Assembly (NCBI RefSeq): GCF_001591585.1 | Contig: NZ_BCVE01000002.1 | Span: 1-64,000, forward strand | Reading direction: 5' to 3' | Length of the DNA: 64,000 bases | Source of the DNA: Niallia circulans NBRC 13626 | GTDB taxonomy: Bacteria > Bacillota > Bacilli > Bacillales > Cytobacillaceae | Shown here: in pieces, positions 43,091 to 51,549 of the stretch | How the letters are laid out: each line of letters opens with the position of its first letter | How positions within the stretch are numbered: position 1 is the first letter of the stretch | Made by a program: the position numbers and the translations under genes | Notes under the pieces: model-generated | The model's database searches: none | Seen by the model: the letters and a program-made list of their open reading frames with translations, nothing else | Told to the model about the DNA's origin: nothing

Positions 43091-44893
43091 ATGAAAAAGA
43101 GTTTATTAGCCTTCTTGCTTGTCTTTGTTTTAGTCGCGGCAGGATGTGTCAATACGAAATCAAGTGTTGAGGAAGACAAAGGGAATGATGGGAAAACAAG
43201 TGCAAAACCTACCATTGAAATCTTGGGCAGCAGCACAAGTGAGTCTGACATCAATATTTTAAGAGATCAATTAATAAAAAATGGATTTGATGTTAAATTA
43301 AATCTTCAACCAGACTATGCGAGCTTCAAAGCGCAACAAGATGCTGGAAATTATGATGTTGCGGTATCTAGCTGGACGACTGTAACAGGTAACCCAGATT
43401 ATGCAGTACGCTCCCTCTTTAAAACAGGCGGAGATTATAGTATTTTAGCAGATGAAGACATTGATACTTTAATTGATAAGGCAAGTACGCAATCACCGGA
43501 TGAATATAAAGAAACATATAAGGAATTAGAACAAAAACTAGTATTTGATAAAGCTTATATCGCTCCTTTATACATTTCTTATAAAGCCCAAGGAGTAAAT
43601 AAAGAAGTCTTGGATCCAGCAACTGTTCGACTTGCAAAATCTAGAGCAATCGCTTGGGAAACAATTGACTTTAAAGATACTTCCAAACGAAATACGGATC
43701 CATTAATTGTTCAACAGGCTATTTCTACACTGACATCTCTTGATCCGATTAAAGGAAATGATGGATCTATTAATACATTAAACACAAATATGTATGTCCG
43801 TTTAATTAATTTAACAGATGACGACCAAGTCACTGCGGAAGGATCTCTATCTCATAATTACAGTATCGCTGATGGAAATTCTGAATATTACTTCTTACTA
43901 AGAGATGATATTAACTTTGCACAAATCAAAGACAAGAAAGCTGTTGACACTGGAGAAAGAGTTGGTGCAGACGATGTTATCTTCTCGCTTGACCGCGCCA
44001 AAGACAAAAATTCTGTTCCGGATCACCGTACATACAGCCTTCATGAACATATTAAAACAACGGAGCTTGTGACAGATTTAGCAAAATTAAATGCGAAAGA
44101 AGCTGGAAGCGGCACAACCATAAAAGCAGCACTAGAAAAAAATCTTGACAAGGAAATTACGGAATTAGTCTCTGATAAAAAAGATGCAAATAATAAGGAA
44201 GGCAAATATCAAGTAGTTAAAGTCACTACTACTGAGCCATTCCCCCAAGTTTTAAATTATTTAGCCCATCAATCTGCAGGTATCGTTTCGAAGAAACAAG
44301 TAGAAAGTATTAATACGTATGATGTAGCTTCCTTTGACATTAATAAAGACATTCCTTATGGGGATCAAAATACAGTAACTGAAGGCGACAAATATAATAA
44401 TACATTATTTGCTAGCGGTCCCTATATTCTTTCTTATAAAAATGATTACGAAGCAGTATTCTTAAAGAATCCTGCATACCAAAAAGGTACCGATTTTGAG
44501 CCGAAAATTTCTACTGTTCAAGTACGCTTTATAGCAGATGCTGATAGCGCCCTTTCTTCTTTACGAAATGGGGAAATTCACCTTTTCAATGGAGTACCTG
44601 AAACGAAATATAATCTAGTGGAAGAAGATAGCAAGCTTACCCTGCAACGCCAAGAAAGTAACGGTGTAACCTACTTATTATTCAATACGAAAAATAGAGA
44701 AGTAGCGAATAGTGATGATTTAAGAAAAGCAGTATTGTATTCTATTAATCAAGACGACTTTATTAACTATTATCAAGGCAATAAAATTAAAGCAGTTTCA
44801 ACCGTAAGTCCATTAGTAGAGACTGGCAATGAGTTAAACGCCGATGCTGATAAAGTAAAAGAGTATTTAAAAAAGTACAACGAAGGTAAATAA
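43091..44893 (+). CDS. peptide-binding lipoprotein (SBP family 5), apparently circularly permuted
   Basis: A 600-residue lipoprotein: signal peptide with lipobox VAAGC (Cys19). Residues about 40-195 (PTIEILGSS, GFDVKLNLQPDYASFKAQQ, YDVAVSSW, AYIAPLY) match the part that in DppA/OppA-type proteins comes last. Residues about 203-600 then match the part that normally comes first (TLTSLDPI, YYFLLRDDINF, GADDVIFSLDRA, LFASGPYIL, DDLRKAVLYSINQDDFI), and the protein ends where the segment found at its front would usually follow. The order is thus swapped. Ligand expected: peptide or similar. Start follows AGGGGGAAT. Confidence 0.85.
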   Translation: MKKSLLAFLLVFVLVAAGCVNTKSSVEEDKGNDGKTSAKPTIEILGSSTSESDINILRDQLIKNGFDVKLNLQPDYASFKAQQDAGNYDVAVSSWTTVTGNPDYAVRSLFKTGGDYSILADEDIDTLIDKASTQSPDEYKETYKELEQKLVFDKAYIAPLYISYKAQGVNKEVLDPATVRLAKSRAIAWETIDFKDTSKRNTDPLIVQQAISTLTSLDPIKGNDGSINTLNTNMYVRLINLTDDDQVTAEGSLSHNYSIADGNSEYYFLLRDDINFAQIKDKKAVDTGERVGADDVIFSLDRAKDKNSVPDHRTYSLHEHIKTTELVTDLAKLNAKEAGSGTTIKAALEKNLDKEITELVSDKKDANNKEGKYQVVKVTTTEPFPQVLNYLAHQSAGIVSKKQVESINTYDVASFDINKDIPYGDQNTVTEGDKYNNTLFASGPYILSYKNDYEAVFLKNPAYQKGTDFEPKISTVQVRFIADADSALSSLRNGEIHLFNGVPETKYNLVEEDSKLTLQRQESNGVTYLLFNTKNREVANSDDLRKAVLYSINQDDFINYYQGNKIKAVSTVSPLVETGNELNADADKVKEYLKKYNEGK

Positions 44894-44899
44894 CTATTC

Positions 44900-44938
44900 C
44901 TCTCTCTATCCTATCTTTTAGTTAGGATGGAGAGAGTT
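44900..44938 (+). terminator. terminator of the ABC operon
   Basis: TCTCTCTATCCTA / TAGGATGGAGAGA stem (one mismatch), loop of about 9, then GTTTCCC; the T run is short. Confidence 0.6.
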
Positions 44939-45141
44939 TCCCACCAAAAACCAAATTCTCATCCATTTTTTCTATAGATATTCTTCTAATTAACTTTAGA
45001 TGGTGTTCTCTCCTATTTATGAGTAAAAATGCTCCCCCTAACCTTTTTTGCAAAGGTATTGTGAATCAAGAAGCTTAGCATATTATCCATCACCATTTTT
45101 TTGATTAAAGAATTACTTCCTTTATTTTTTCAAAAGTATTA

Positions 45142-45570
45142 CTAATAATCTCTCTTGAGAATTCTTAAATTCGTTAATAATAATGAAATAATCAAAATAA
45201 GAATAGCCAATGCCCACCAGAAGGCATTAATGGGCGCATCATGCTCCACAATAATTAATCTTACTATAGCTGTAATACCAATATAAATGAGATAGCGTAA
45301 TGGAAAATGAAAATGCGAATCAAAATACTTGATTATTAAAGCTATAAATTCGAAGTATAAGAAGAAAGTAAGCAGTTCCTCAGTAAATAAATAATAATCT
45401 CTTTCATCCTCTGTTACAAAAGCGACATAGGAAAAGATAAACCATGTTTCTTTTATAAGAAGAAAACTCAATGTTATCCCTATAAGAAACAAACAGCTAT
45501 TCAATAATGCTTGTAAAAATATAGGCAGTTGCGTAAAAAACTTGATTAGATTAGCTCTAACACTTTGCAT
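45142..45570 (-). CDS. psiE: PsiE family membrane protein
   Basis: A 142-residue protein with four membrane helices (about 19-42, 65-84, 90-107, 115-135), matching the phosphate-starvation-inducible PsiE family: DYYLFTEELLTFFLYFEFIALI and PLRYLIYIGITAIVRLIIV are typical. Function is unknown in all bacteria. ATG 45570 lies eight bases after AAAGGAG. Single gene, convergent with the ABC operon. Confidence 0.85.
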   Translation of the reverse strand: MQSVRANLIKFFTQLPIFLQALLNSCLFLIGITLSFLLIKETWFIFSYVAFVTEDERDYYLFTEELLTFFLYFEFIALIIKYFDSHFHFPLRYLIYIGITAIVRLIIVEHDAPINAFWWALAILILIISLLLTNLRILKRDY

Positions 45571-46020
45571 CCATCTAGCTCCTTTTATTAGGTATGTTAT
45601 CTATTTAATATGAGCCATATTTTTATTATTAACCATTAAAAAGGAGGCTTTTTAATACTTCTCATTTACATCATCTTATTCCAAATCTATGCTCCTAAAC
45701 AGGCTATCGCTAATATAAATCCCCTTTCTTAATGACGTATTATGCTGTAAATCTTTCCTCTCACCATACCTCTGTCTTCGGACCTTTCGTTAAAACTTTA
45801 TTTTTTGACATTAACAATAGCAATTTTGAGATAACTGTTTCTCACTCTTCTTTGCTATGTTAAATCCCATTCGACAGGTTTACAATTGTATAGTATAATT
45901 TTCCTTTATTGGTATGAAAACAATAACACTTAATCTATAACGTAAAGGACTTACTTTCGCCTTACATATAAAGATATAGTCTGAATTCTGCGTTATCATA
46001 AATAATAGGAGGAGATTTCC
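45571..46020. other. intergenic, no gene seen
   Basis: A 450-base AT-rich spacer between divergent genes. TTGACA near 45815 with a poor -10 is the only promoter-like element I can point to for the DedA gene. Confidence 0.3.
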
Positions 46021-46029
46021 ATAGAAGAC

Positions 46030-46620
46030 TTGATTTTACAAATGATAGAGGCCTTTAAAGGACTTTCGTATTTTGGTATTATGCTTGCATTAACTTTTGA
46101 ATTTGTTCCAGCAGAACTGGTACTACCTTTAGCTGGCTATTGGGTATATGAAGGAGATATGAATTTATATGGGGCTATTTTTGCAGGTTCGATCGGCGGT
46201 GTATTGGGACCACTCACTTTATATGCATTAGGCCGTTATGGCGGAAGAGCAGCAATTATGAAGTTCAAGAAATTTTTTCTCTTAAAGGATGAACATATTA
46301 CTAAATCGGATCAATTTTTTGAAAAATATGGTGGAAGTATCGCCTTTTTAGGACGATTTATTCCGTTAGTCCGAACGGCTATTTCGATTCCTTGTGGAAT
46401 GGCCAAAATGAATATATGGAAATTTATCATATATACTTATTTAGCCATGCTTCCCATTACAGCGATGTATGTCTATTTGGGCTATAAATTAGGACCTCAA
46501 TGGAAAAAAGCGGGCGAAGTATTTGGTCAATATACGAACTATTTATTAATCCCTATCGCAATATTTATTATTATTTGGCTGTTTGTAAAAAGGAAAAAGA
46601 TGAAGGTGAAGGTACAGTAG
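46030..46620 (+). CDS. DedA family membrane protein (YngC-like)
   Basis: A DedA protein of 196 residues from TTG 46030, very like B. subtilis YngC: LTFEFVPAELVLPLAGYWVYEGDMNLYGAIFAG, GPLTLYALGRYGG, and the diagnostic F-LGRFIPLVRT-ISIPCGMAKM with its Arg and Pro. DedA proteins move lipid carriers such as undecaprenyl phosphate across the membrane. The ribosome site GGAGGAG is 15 bases from this TTG but 6-7 bases from an in-frame ATA at 46021, which would add MED and match homologues; the true start may be that non-standard codon. Terminator at 46629. Confidence 0.85.
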   Translation: MILQMIEAFKGLSYFGIMLALTFEFVPAELVLPLAGYWVYEGDMNLYGAIFAGSIGGVLGPLTLYALGRYGGRAAIMKFKKFFLLKDEHITKSDQFFEKYGGSIAFLGRFIPLVRTAISIPCGMAKMNIWKFIIYTYLAMLPITAMYVYLGYKLGPQWKKAGEVFGQYTNYLLIPIAIFIIIWLFVKRKKMKVKVQ

Positions 46621-46628
46621 TTGAAAAG

Positions 46629-46673
46629 AGACTAGCCCCAGCATGTATTTAAAACATACTGGAGCTAGTTTCT
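46629..46673 (+). terminator. strong terminator after the DedA gene
   Basis: ACTAGCCCCAGCATGT / ACATACTGGAGCTAGT, 16 paired positions with two imperfect pairs, then TTCTTTTTT. Confidence 0.9.
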
Positions 46674-46815
46674 TTTTTCCTGTAATAATAGATAAAGTGA
46701 ATAGTAGCAATACCTCTTTGCTCGCTATCGAGATTACTGCTAAAATCGGAAATGGAAAATTTACCTGTCATTGGATTTTTATTTTTACCCATCCTATTAA
46801 ATGGAGGTGGTAAAG

Positions 46816-46956
46816 ATGAAAAAGGAAATTCCAGTTGAGTTTACGGGAAAGGTTCTCGATCAACGAAATAATCTTACTGGTCCAGATGATTCAGGAAAAG
46901 CTTCCTATCCAAAAAGGCCAAAACATGTATCCATCCAAGAATCGAAAAGAAAATAA
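46816..46956 (+). CDS. small basic protein of 46 residues
   Basis: ATG 46816 lies five bases after GGAGGTGG, an excellent site, and a terminator-like stem follows the TAA. The product begins MKKEIPVEFTGKVLDQRN and ends RPKHVSIQESKRK; it is polar, with no membrane helix, and has the composition of a small sporulation or DNA/RNA-binding protein. I do not recognise the family. Confidence 0.65.
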   Translation: MKKEIPVEFTGKVLDQRNNLTGPDDSGKASYPKRPKHVSIQESKRK

Positions 46957-46970
46957 TTCAAAATCTGCCC

Positions 46971-47000
46971 TCTGTCCCATCAAGGGGGCTTTTCTATTGC
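46971..47000 (+). terminator. terminator after the 46-residue gene
   Basis: GCCCTC / GGGGGC stem (one G-U pair) followed by TTTTCTATT. Confidence 0.6.
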
Positions 47001-47034
47001 CTCTCCTCCCCTATATTTCTAACTGTCCAGCGAT

Positions 47035-47841
47035 TTAGCTTATCCTTTCCAATATTCTCCGTTTTTGATAAAGCATATTTGCAACTTCTCCTACCTCTTT
47101 TATGGCCGCTTTATTCGTATAGGCACCAAAAATCATTCCGGCTACTGGTATCATTTGAAAAAGTTTTTTCCATCCAAAATTATCCCGATAAGAAGCAAAC
47201 ACCTCTCTCCACCCTTGCAGCTGTGCGAAACCTTCCTCCTTAGAGGCATTGGTCAATTCATTTAAAATGGCTCTTTTTCCAACTATATCAGAAGACGTAA
47301 ATTGCATACATTTAATCATAAATATTCGCTCTTCCTTATCTGAAGGGTCGTAACCATATGCTAATGCTACTTCTTGGATGGTTTTTAATGTAATTCCAAA
47401 GATAAGGGGGATATCAATAGCTAGTGTAAAAATACCGCCAAAACCAGTAGTAGCCCCTTGAAGTTGGGCATTTTTCGCACGATTTTTGATAAAGGCTTCT
47501 GCTGTCTGTTCCATAGAATCAATCGGAAAATATTTTATATCTTCCAATTTCACATCTTCCTTTAACGATAATTCTTTTTTAACTTTATACAATGTTTTCT
47601 CATTATCCACTAGATACTGTCCGCCATTATCAATATATACGGCAATTTCATCTAATAGTATATGTATTTTCTCTTGGATGTATGTCGGTGTCAATTTATC
47701 CAACAGCACAAATGGGAGTCTTCCAATTTTTTCCCAAAAGAACAAACCTTTTTGGTTTTTCTCCCACTTTTCAATATTCTTTAATTTCTTTCTAAGCAGC
47801 TTTTGATTTTCCATTTCTTTATTTTTGTTTAACTGTTCCAT
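47035..47841 (-). CDS. EcsC family protein
   Basis: A 268-residue protein of the EcsC family (B. subtilis EcsC is encoded beside the EcsAB transporter). Typical stretches: LDKLTPTYIQEKIHILLDEI, QGATTGFGGIFTLAIDIPLIFGITLKTIQEVALAYGYDP and a C-terminal MIPVAGMIFGAYTNKAAI. It has one or two amphipathic/hydrophobic segments (about 130-150, 225-245) and a charged N-terminus. No biochemical role is known. The ATG follows GGGAG. EcsAB genes are not adjacent. Confidence 0.85.
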   Translation of the reverse strand: MEQLNKNKEMENQKLLRKKLKNIEKWEKNQKGLFFWEKIGRLPFVLLDKLTPTYIQEKIHILLDEIAVYIDNGGQYLVDNEKTLYKVKKELSLKEDVKLEDIKYFPIDSMEQTAEAFIKNRAKNAQLQGATTGFGGIFTLAIDIPLIFGITLKTIQEVALAYGYDPSDKEERIFMIKCMQFTSSDIVGKRAILNELTNASKEEGFAQLQGWREVFASYRDNFGWKKLFQMIPVAGMIFGAYTNKAAIKEVGEVANMLYQKRRILERIS

Positions 47842-47976
47842 TTTTTTCTCCCATTTTTCGAATTATCTTTAAATGCTTAATGAATTGAAATGACGAGATA
47901 TGATTCCACTCGATTTTTAAGATACTCATTTATACGAGTTTTCATATAAAAAAGATTCATTAAAAAGGCCGTTATT

Positions 47977-48114
47977 CTACTCGCTGCTCATGCACTCTTC
48001 TATCGTACTAGGGAGTCTATTGCTCACTATATGAATCAATAATGCTAGCGCATATAGAGATTTGGCATAGATATAAAATAGTATACCAACGATTCCATTC
48101 ATTATAGTTAACAT
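47977..48114 (-). CDS. possible small hydrophobic protein of 45 residues
   Basis: Minus-strand frame from ATG 48114 (or ATG 48102), product MLTIMNGIVGILFYIYAKSL, then YALALLIHIVSNRL and a polar end (PSTIEECMSSE). One membrane helix. The ribosome site is poor (GGGGAT two bases from the first ATG), so this is a guess from composition. The rest of 47842-48331 shows no gene. Confidence 0.35.
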   Translation of the reverse strand: MLTIMNGIVGILFYIYAKSLYALALLIHIVSNRLPSTIEECMSSE

Positions 48115-48331
48115 ATCCCCAAAAGAAAGTTAATGTTGTATTAGCAACGAAAAAACACCCAGAATATAAAATAAATCATAAATTTATTTTTTTCTATTGG
48201 CATAAAATTCACATACACAATGTCAATAGAGGCATGCAGTGTTATTTGTATGATTAAATCATACAATATTACTTTATAGCAAGACGATCGTCCAATTCGA
48301 ATTAAATCCTTTTCCTCTCCTTTGGTATTCC

Positions 48332-48862
48332 CTATTCCGTAATCACTTCAATATCCTCATGCGTAGGTTTTTCCGTTGTATAAGTAATCCAATAGGTATA
48401 TTCTCTTGAAAAATCATCAGTAAAATGCTCTAGATAGGTTACTGCTTTGGCCGATTCACCCAGCACCTTTACCTCTTTAACAGTTGTATTTCCTGTTGGC
48501 ATCGTAAGAGTAACAGATGGTCCATCCTCGCGTTCAAATATCATAGAGCTATCAACAGATACTGTACGATCCTCTGGTCCCGCTGCCCATTTTACTTTCC
48601 CTTCCTTATTCTTCAAAATGACTAAATCAGGATGATGCGTATTGCCGCTTTCATGTTTGTTTTTAAAAATAACATAAATGAAATCATCTTTGAGATCATA
48701 ATCAATAACTTCTTTATCCCTTAAATGATGTTCTGCCATCACAGTAGTGATTTGTTCTTCAAGAGAACCAATATTAGCAGATTTCACATCAGTCTCTTTC
48801 CCTTCATTCGAACAACCAACCAAAATAACCAATATAAAAAAAGTTGCAAGGATTTTTTTCAT
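48332..48862 (-). CDS. lipoprotein of unknown function
   Basis: A 176-residue lipoprotein: signal peptide MKKILATFFILVILVGC with Cys17 as the lipidated residue. The mature part is mostly beta strand (DYDLKDDFIYVIFKNKH, VSVDSSMIFEREDGPSVTLTMP) with no motif I can name. Outer face of the membrane is expected. Monocistronic; no ribosome site stronger than GGAGC upstream. Confidence 0.75.
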   Translation of the reverse strand: MKKILATFFILVILVGCSNEGKETDVKSANIGSLEEQITTVMAEHHLRDKEVIDYDLKDDFIYVIFKNKHESGNTHHPDLVILKNKEGKVKWAAGPEDRTVSVDSSMIFEREDGPSVTLTMPTGNTTVKEVKVLGESAKAVTYLEHFTDDFSREYTYWITYTTEKPTHEDIEVITE

Positions 48863-48991
48863 AATTAAACAGCTCCAGACCTTTTATTCGGGTTTGTATA
48901 AGAAAAAAGCTGCTCAATCACAACTCTTCCCTTATTATTTTTTATTAGTATCTGTGTAATTATCCATTAATTCAAGACAGGATCTAAACAT

Positions 48992-49306
48992 TTAATTATC
49001 GCTTTTTTTAAATTCATCTTTCAGATTTTCTATAAATTCTTCGTTTAAATTATATCCTGAAATAATCATCCGTCTCCATTATGCCTTCTTTTTCCTTTAT
49101 CCCTAATAGATGCTCTATTAAAATATAATCATTACCTTCCCATCGATTTAGGGATATCGATAATGCATGGTATTGCAGCTCTCCCCCGTTCTTGTTCTTT
49201 AGAATTTCCATCTATGCTTTCGCCCATTTCACTTGGAGTATTTTTCTGCCAACTCTATATCTCTATTAGTTAAATTTCTTAACGTATAGCTGCTCTCTTC
49301 TCAAAT
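48992..49306 (-). pseudogene. decayed gene of about 105 codons
   Basis: On the minus strand coding-like pieces follow one another with stops and shifts: EESSYTLRNLTNRDIELAEKY, a TGA (expected Trp), MEILKNKNGGELQYHALSIS and LNRWEGNDYILIEHLLGIKE, then after a one-base shift IISGYNLNEEFIENLKDEFK, KSDN and TAA at 48992. The restored protein would be soluble and helical. I do not recognise the family. The bases 48863-48991 and 49307-49410 show nothing further. Confidence 0.5.
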
Positions 49307-49410
49307 CCCCTTTTTAAAATTCGATTATTACAAGAAAATTAAATATAATTGATAGGCATTATTATTGACGCTAGAAAAGCAAAATAACTTCTCCCCACTT
49401 TTCATGACAA

Positions 49411-49434
49411 GAAAAGCATCCCAGAAAGGATGCA
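49411..49434 (-). terminator. terminator of the lipoprotein-cse60 unit
   Basis: GCATCC / GGATGC stem on the minus strand followed by TTTTCTT, just below the Cse60 stop. Confidence 0.7.
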
Positions 49435-49446
49435 TTATTCGTAATC

Positions 49447-49617
49447 TTATGCTTTATATAAAATAACGGCTGTATAAATGCCCTCTTCTGTTATTGGTTC
49501 ATTGTTCACAGCGAACTTAATATCGATTACTTCATGATTTCCCAATTCCTTTAACGCTTTATTTAAATGGTTCTCGAAATTTTTATCGTTCTCCGAAATA
49601 ACTTTTGTCTGAATCAT
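49447..49617 (-). CDS. cse60: sporulation protein Cse60 (DUF2758)
   Basis: A 56-residue protein: MIQTKVISENDKNFENHLNK, LKELGNHEVIDIKF and a C-terminal YTAVILYKA. Length and pattern match Cse60, a sigma-E-controlled mother-cell protein of B. subtilis with unknown role. GGAAGG stands nine bases before the ATG. It begins 20 bases after the lipoprotein gene on the same strand, so the two form a unit with the terminator at 49411. Confidence 0.75.
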   Translation of the reverse strand: MIQTKVISENDKNFENHLNKALKELGNHEVIDIKFAVNNEPITEEGIYTAVILYKA

Positions 49618-49637
49618 AAGATAGTACCTTCCTATTC

Positions 49638-50189
49638 CTAATTATTTCTTATATCCCTAGATAAATTACTATCCTCATCAATAATAAACGCAACAATCTT
49701 TCCGCTTTCCGAAAAATTCACTTGCCCCTTAACCTCATATTTTTCTATTGGAGAGTCATCGTCCTTTTTATAATCAATAATAGCCGTGTAATCATAGATA
49801 TTTTGCTGTTTTTCCTTTTGGGCTACTTGAACGTCCTTTATCTTCATTTCACTCTTTTCTGGACTAGCTGCTATATAGCTTAATGCGTAGGTTCCTGTAT
49901 ACTTATCATACATTTCTTCGGTAAAAGATTCCTGATACTTCTTCTTTAAGTAAGAATCCAGGTCACTTGATGAGCTTGTATTTTCGTCATTCCCGATCAT
50001 CGTGTAATTATTTGGATCTTCTAAAATGTCCCGAAGTTCTTTATTAGGCACTGTAAATGTTTCATTCAATACAGTTTCAAGTGTACTAATGTTTTTGTCT
50101 TTTGATTCCGCTTCAGCCGAACAGCCCGCTAATGCTGCCACCATGACTATTAATAAAATAGAAGCACATTTACTAAAAAATTTATTCAT
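49638..50189 (-). CDS. lipoprotein of unknown function
   Basis: A 183-residue lipoprotein starting MNKFFSKCASILLIVMVAAL with lipobox LAGC. ATG 50189 is chosen because GAGGAGG lies directly before it; an upstream ATG fourteen codons earlier has no site. The mature part has an acidic linker, a helix with LETVLNETFTVPNKELRDIL and a beta domain ending in KYEVKGQVNFSESGKIVAFI, like a small NTF2- or cystatin-type fold (inference). It leads a unit with cse60, which hints at sporulation-linked expression. Confidence 0.75.
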   Translation of the reverse strand: MNKFFSKCASILLIVMVAALAGCSAEAESKDKNISTLETVLNETFTVPNKELRDILEDPNNYTMIGNDENTSSSSDLDSYLKKKYQESFTEEMYDKYTGTYALSYIAASPEKSEMKIKDVQVAQKEKQQNIYDYTAIIDYKKDDDSPIEKYEVKGQVNFSESGKIVAFIIDEDSNLSRDIRNN

Positions 50190-50423
50190 TTTCTTCCTCC
50201 TCTCTCTAAGGGAATACGTTTGAATAATCAAAAAGTTTCAAATAAAATAAAAGATCTATACAAAAAACAGACTTTGTTGGTTTTTGAAATAGAGCTGGCC
50301 ATTCAATTATAGTTAAAACCACGTCTACTTCTCTCTCTATATCCACATTAAGAGAACCATAATAGAAGATTCATACTTACATAATAACCCTATTAGGATT
50401 TGGAAAAGCTGAAATATTGGGCA

Positions 50424-50450
50424 TAAAAATACCCTGCTTATTGAGCAGGG
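50424..50450 (-). terminator. minus-strand terminator of the His-rich gene
   Basis: CCCTGCT / AGCAGGG, 7-bp stem, loop of 5, followed by TATTTTTATG on the minus strand. No gene is seen in the remaining 50190-50543 stretch. Confidence 0.7.
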
Positions 50451-50543
50451 CGAAGGTGAGGGGAGTAACAGAACATCCCGCCACTCACTATAACGAACCA
50501 TTTTTTTATCTGTATATTCATCGTTATTTGTTAAAACGAACTT

Positions 50544-50882
50544 TTACCACCAAAGAGGGAAGAATGGACCAAATCTTCTTATTCCAAAAAATGGGAATCC
50601 AATTAATCCAAACCTTCTAAATGGGAATATTAACCGACTATCCTCGCTTGTATGATGACCACTTACCAATAAGTATACATTTTCATCATCGTAACTATGC
50701 AGAATACCTTGGTGAACTTCTCCATCTCTTGTTTCTATTTGAATAAATTCAAATAAGTGCTTGTGACATTTAGGATGAAACTTGTGTTTATAATGATCAT
50801 GATCCTTTTTATGGTGATGATGATGGTGATGGCTGGATAAATGATGACTTGAAGATTCCATTAAATCTCTATTATTTTCCAT
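50544..50882 (-). CDS. His-rich protein with LSm-like beta core
   Basis: A 112-residue protein in three parts. Residues 12-42 are extremely rich in His (including HHHHHHH) with Lys and Asp, a likely metal-binding tract. Residues 43-80 (LFEFIQIETRDGEVHQGILHSYDDENVYLLV) have the strand pattern of LSm-like folds common in small spore proteins of Bacillus. The end is aromatic and Arg-rich (GFPFFGIRRFGPFFPLWW). The ATG follows GAGGAGG at eight bases. A spore-coat role is plausible from the composition and neighbours but unproven. Confidence 0.7.
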   Translation of the reverse strand: MENNRDLMESSSHHLSSHHHHHHHKKDHDHYKHKFHPKCHKHLFEFIQIETRDGEVHQGILHSYDDENVYLLVSGHHTSEDSRLIFPFRRFGLIGFPFFGIRRFGPFFPLWW

Positions 50883-50980
50883 GGCATTAGCCTCCTCTTA
50901 TAGATTCACTGTAGTGTATGCTCAAGTGAAAATAAGGTTCAACTTTTAGTTTGACCATTTAATAGATATTTAGAACCATA

Positions 50981-51103
50981 TTACATAGCATCCGTTTTTT
51001 TATCTTTTGTAAAGAAAAATACAAATATTGTTATCGCCAAGGCAATTAAGAACTTACTGCCCATGGAATCATTTTTTATCGTTGGTAAATCTGTTAAGGC
51101 CAT
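50981..51103 (-). CDS. small membrane protein of 40 residues
   Basis: ATG 51103 follows GGGGGAAG at six bases. The product has a polar start (MALTDLPTIKNDSMGSK), one hydrophobic helix (FLIALAITIFVFFF) and a charged end (TKDKKTDAM). It begins 11 bases after the gene at 51115-51549 ends, so the two are probably co-transcribed. Family unknown. Confidence 0.6.
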   Translation of the reverse strand: MALTDLPTIKNDSMGSKFLIALAITIFVFFFTKDKKTDAM

Positions 51104-51114
51104 TTTTCTTCCCC

Positions 51115-51549
51115 CTATTTCATCCTTTTTAAAGCTTTTATAAATTCGTCATCTAAGAAATAATTATCGGAAACTATTGCATTAAACTCTTTCTGATTTT
51201 TCTTTAGAAATTTCGTAACTGGAACCACCTTTTCTCTCCCGAATAAAGGACCGCTTATACTTAAGGAAAACCGAGCATCAGAAGCCACAAAAAGACCTAC
51301 AAGATTAATCTCGTCTTTTAAGATTAAGACAGCTATTATAATGTCGATTATATCCAATGTAAAATTACCAAGCGGGTTATCATTAATACTTTCCAACCTA
51401 TTAGCTCCCGTTAACGGCCCGCCAACAGTTACCCCAAAATAGCCGGGGCCAAAATAAACCCGAGTTAAAGTTATTTGTCCTGTTAACAATAAAAAAGCTA
51501 TGACAATATCAATCTCTCGTTGAATTTCCCTTATTGCATTTTCTTCCAT
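51115..51549 (-). CDS. 144-residue protein with an internal duplication
   Basis: Two copies of a roughly 40-residue unit are visible: DIVIAFLLLTGQITL...FGVTVGGPLTG (about residues 14-50) and DIIIAVLILKDEINL...FSLSISGPLFG (about 66-103). The shared pattern is DIxIAxLxL, a short turn, IxL, nine variable residues, then a strand ending in GPLxG. The C-terminal 40 residues are charged and helical. No family is recognised. The ribosome site is weak (GGATGTGAT). Followed at 11 bases by the 40-residue membrane protein. Confidence 0.6.
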   Translation of the reverse strand: MEENAIREIQREIDIVIAFLLLTGQITLTRVYFGPGYFGVTVGGPLTGANRLESINDNPLGNFTLDIIDIIIAVLILKDEINLVGLFVASDARFSLSISGPLFGREKVVPVTKFLKKNQKEFNAIVSDNYFLDDEFIKALKRMK

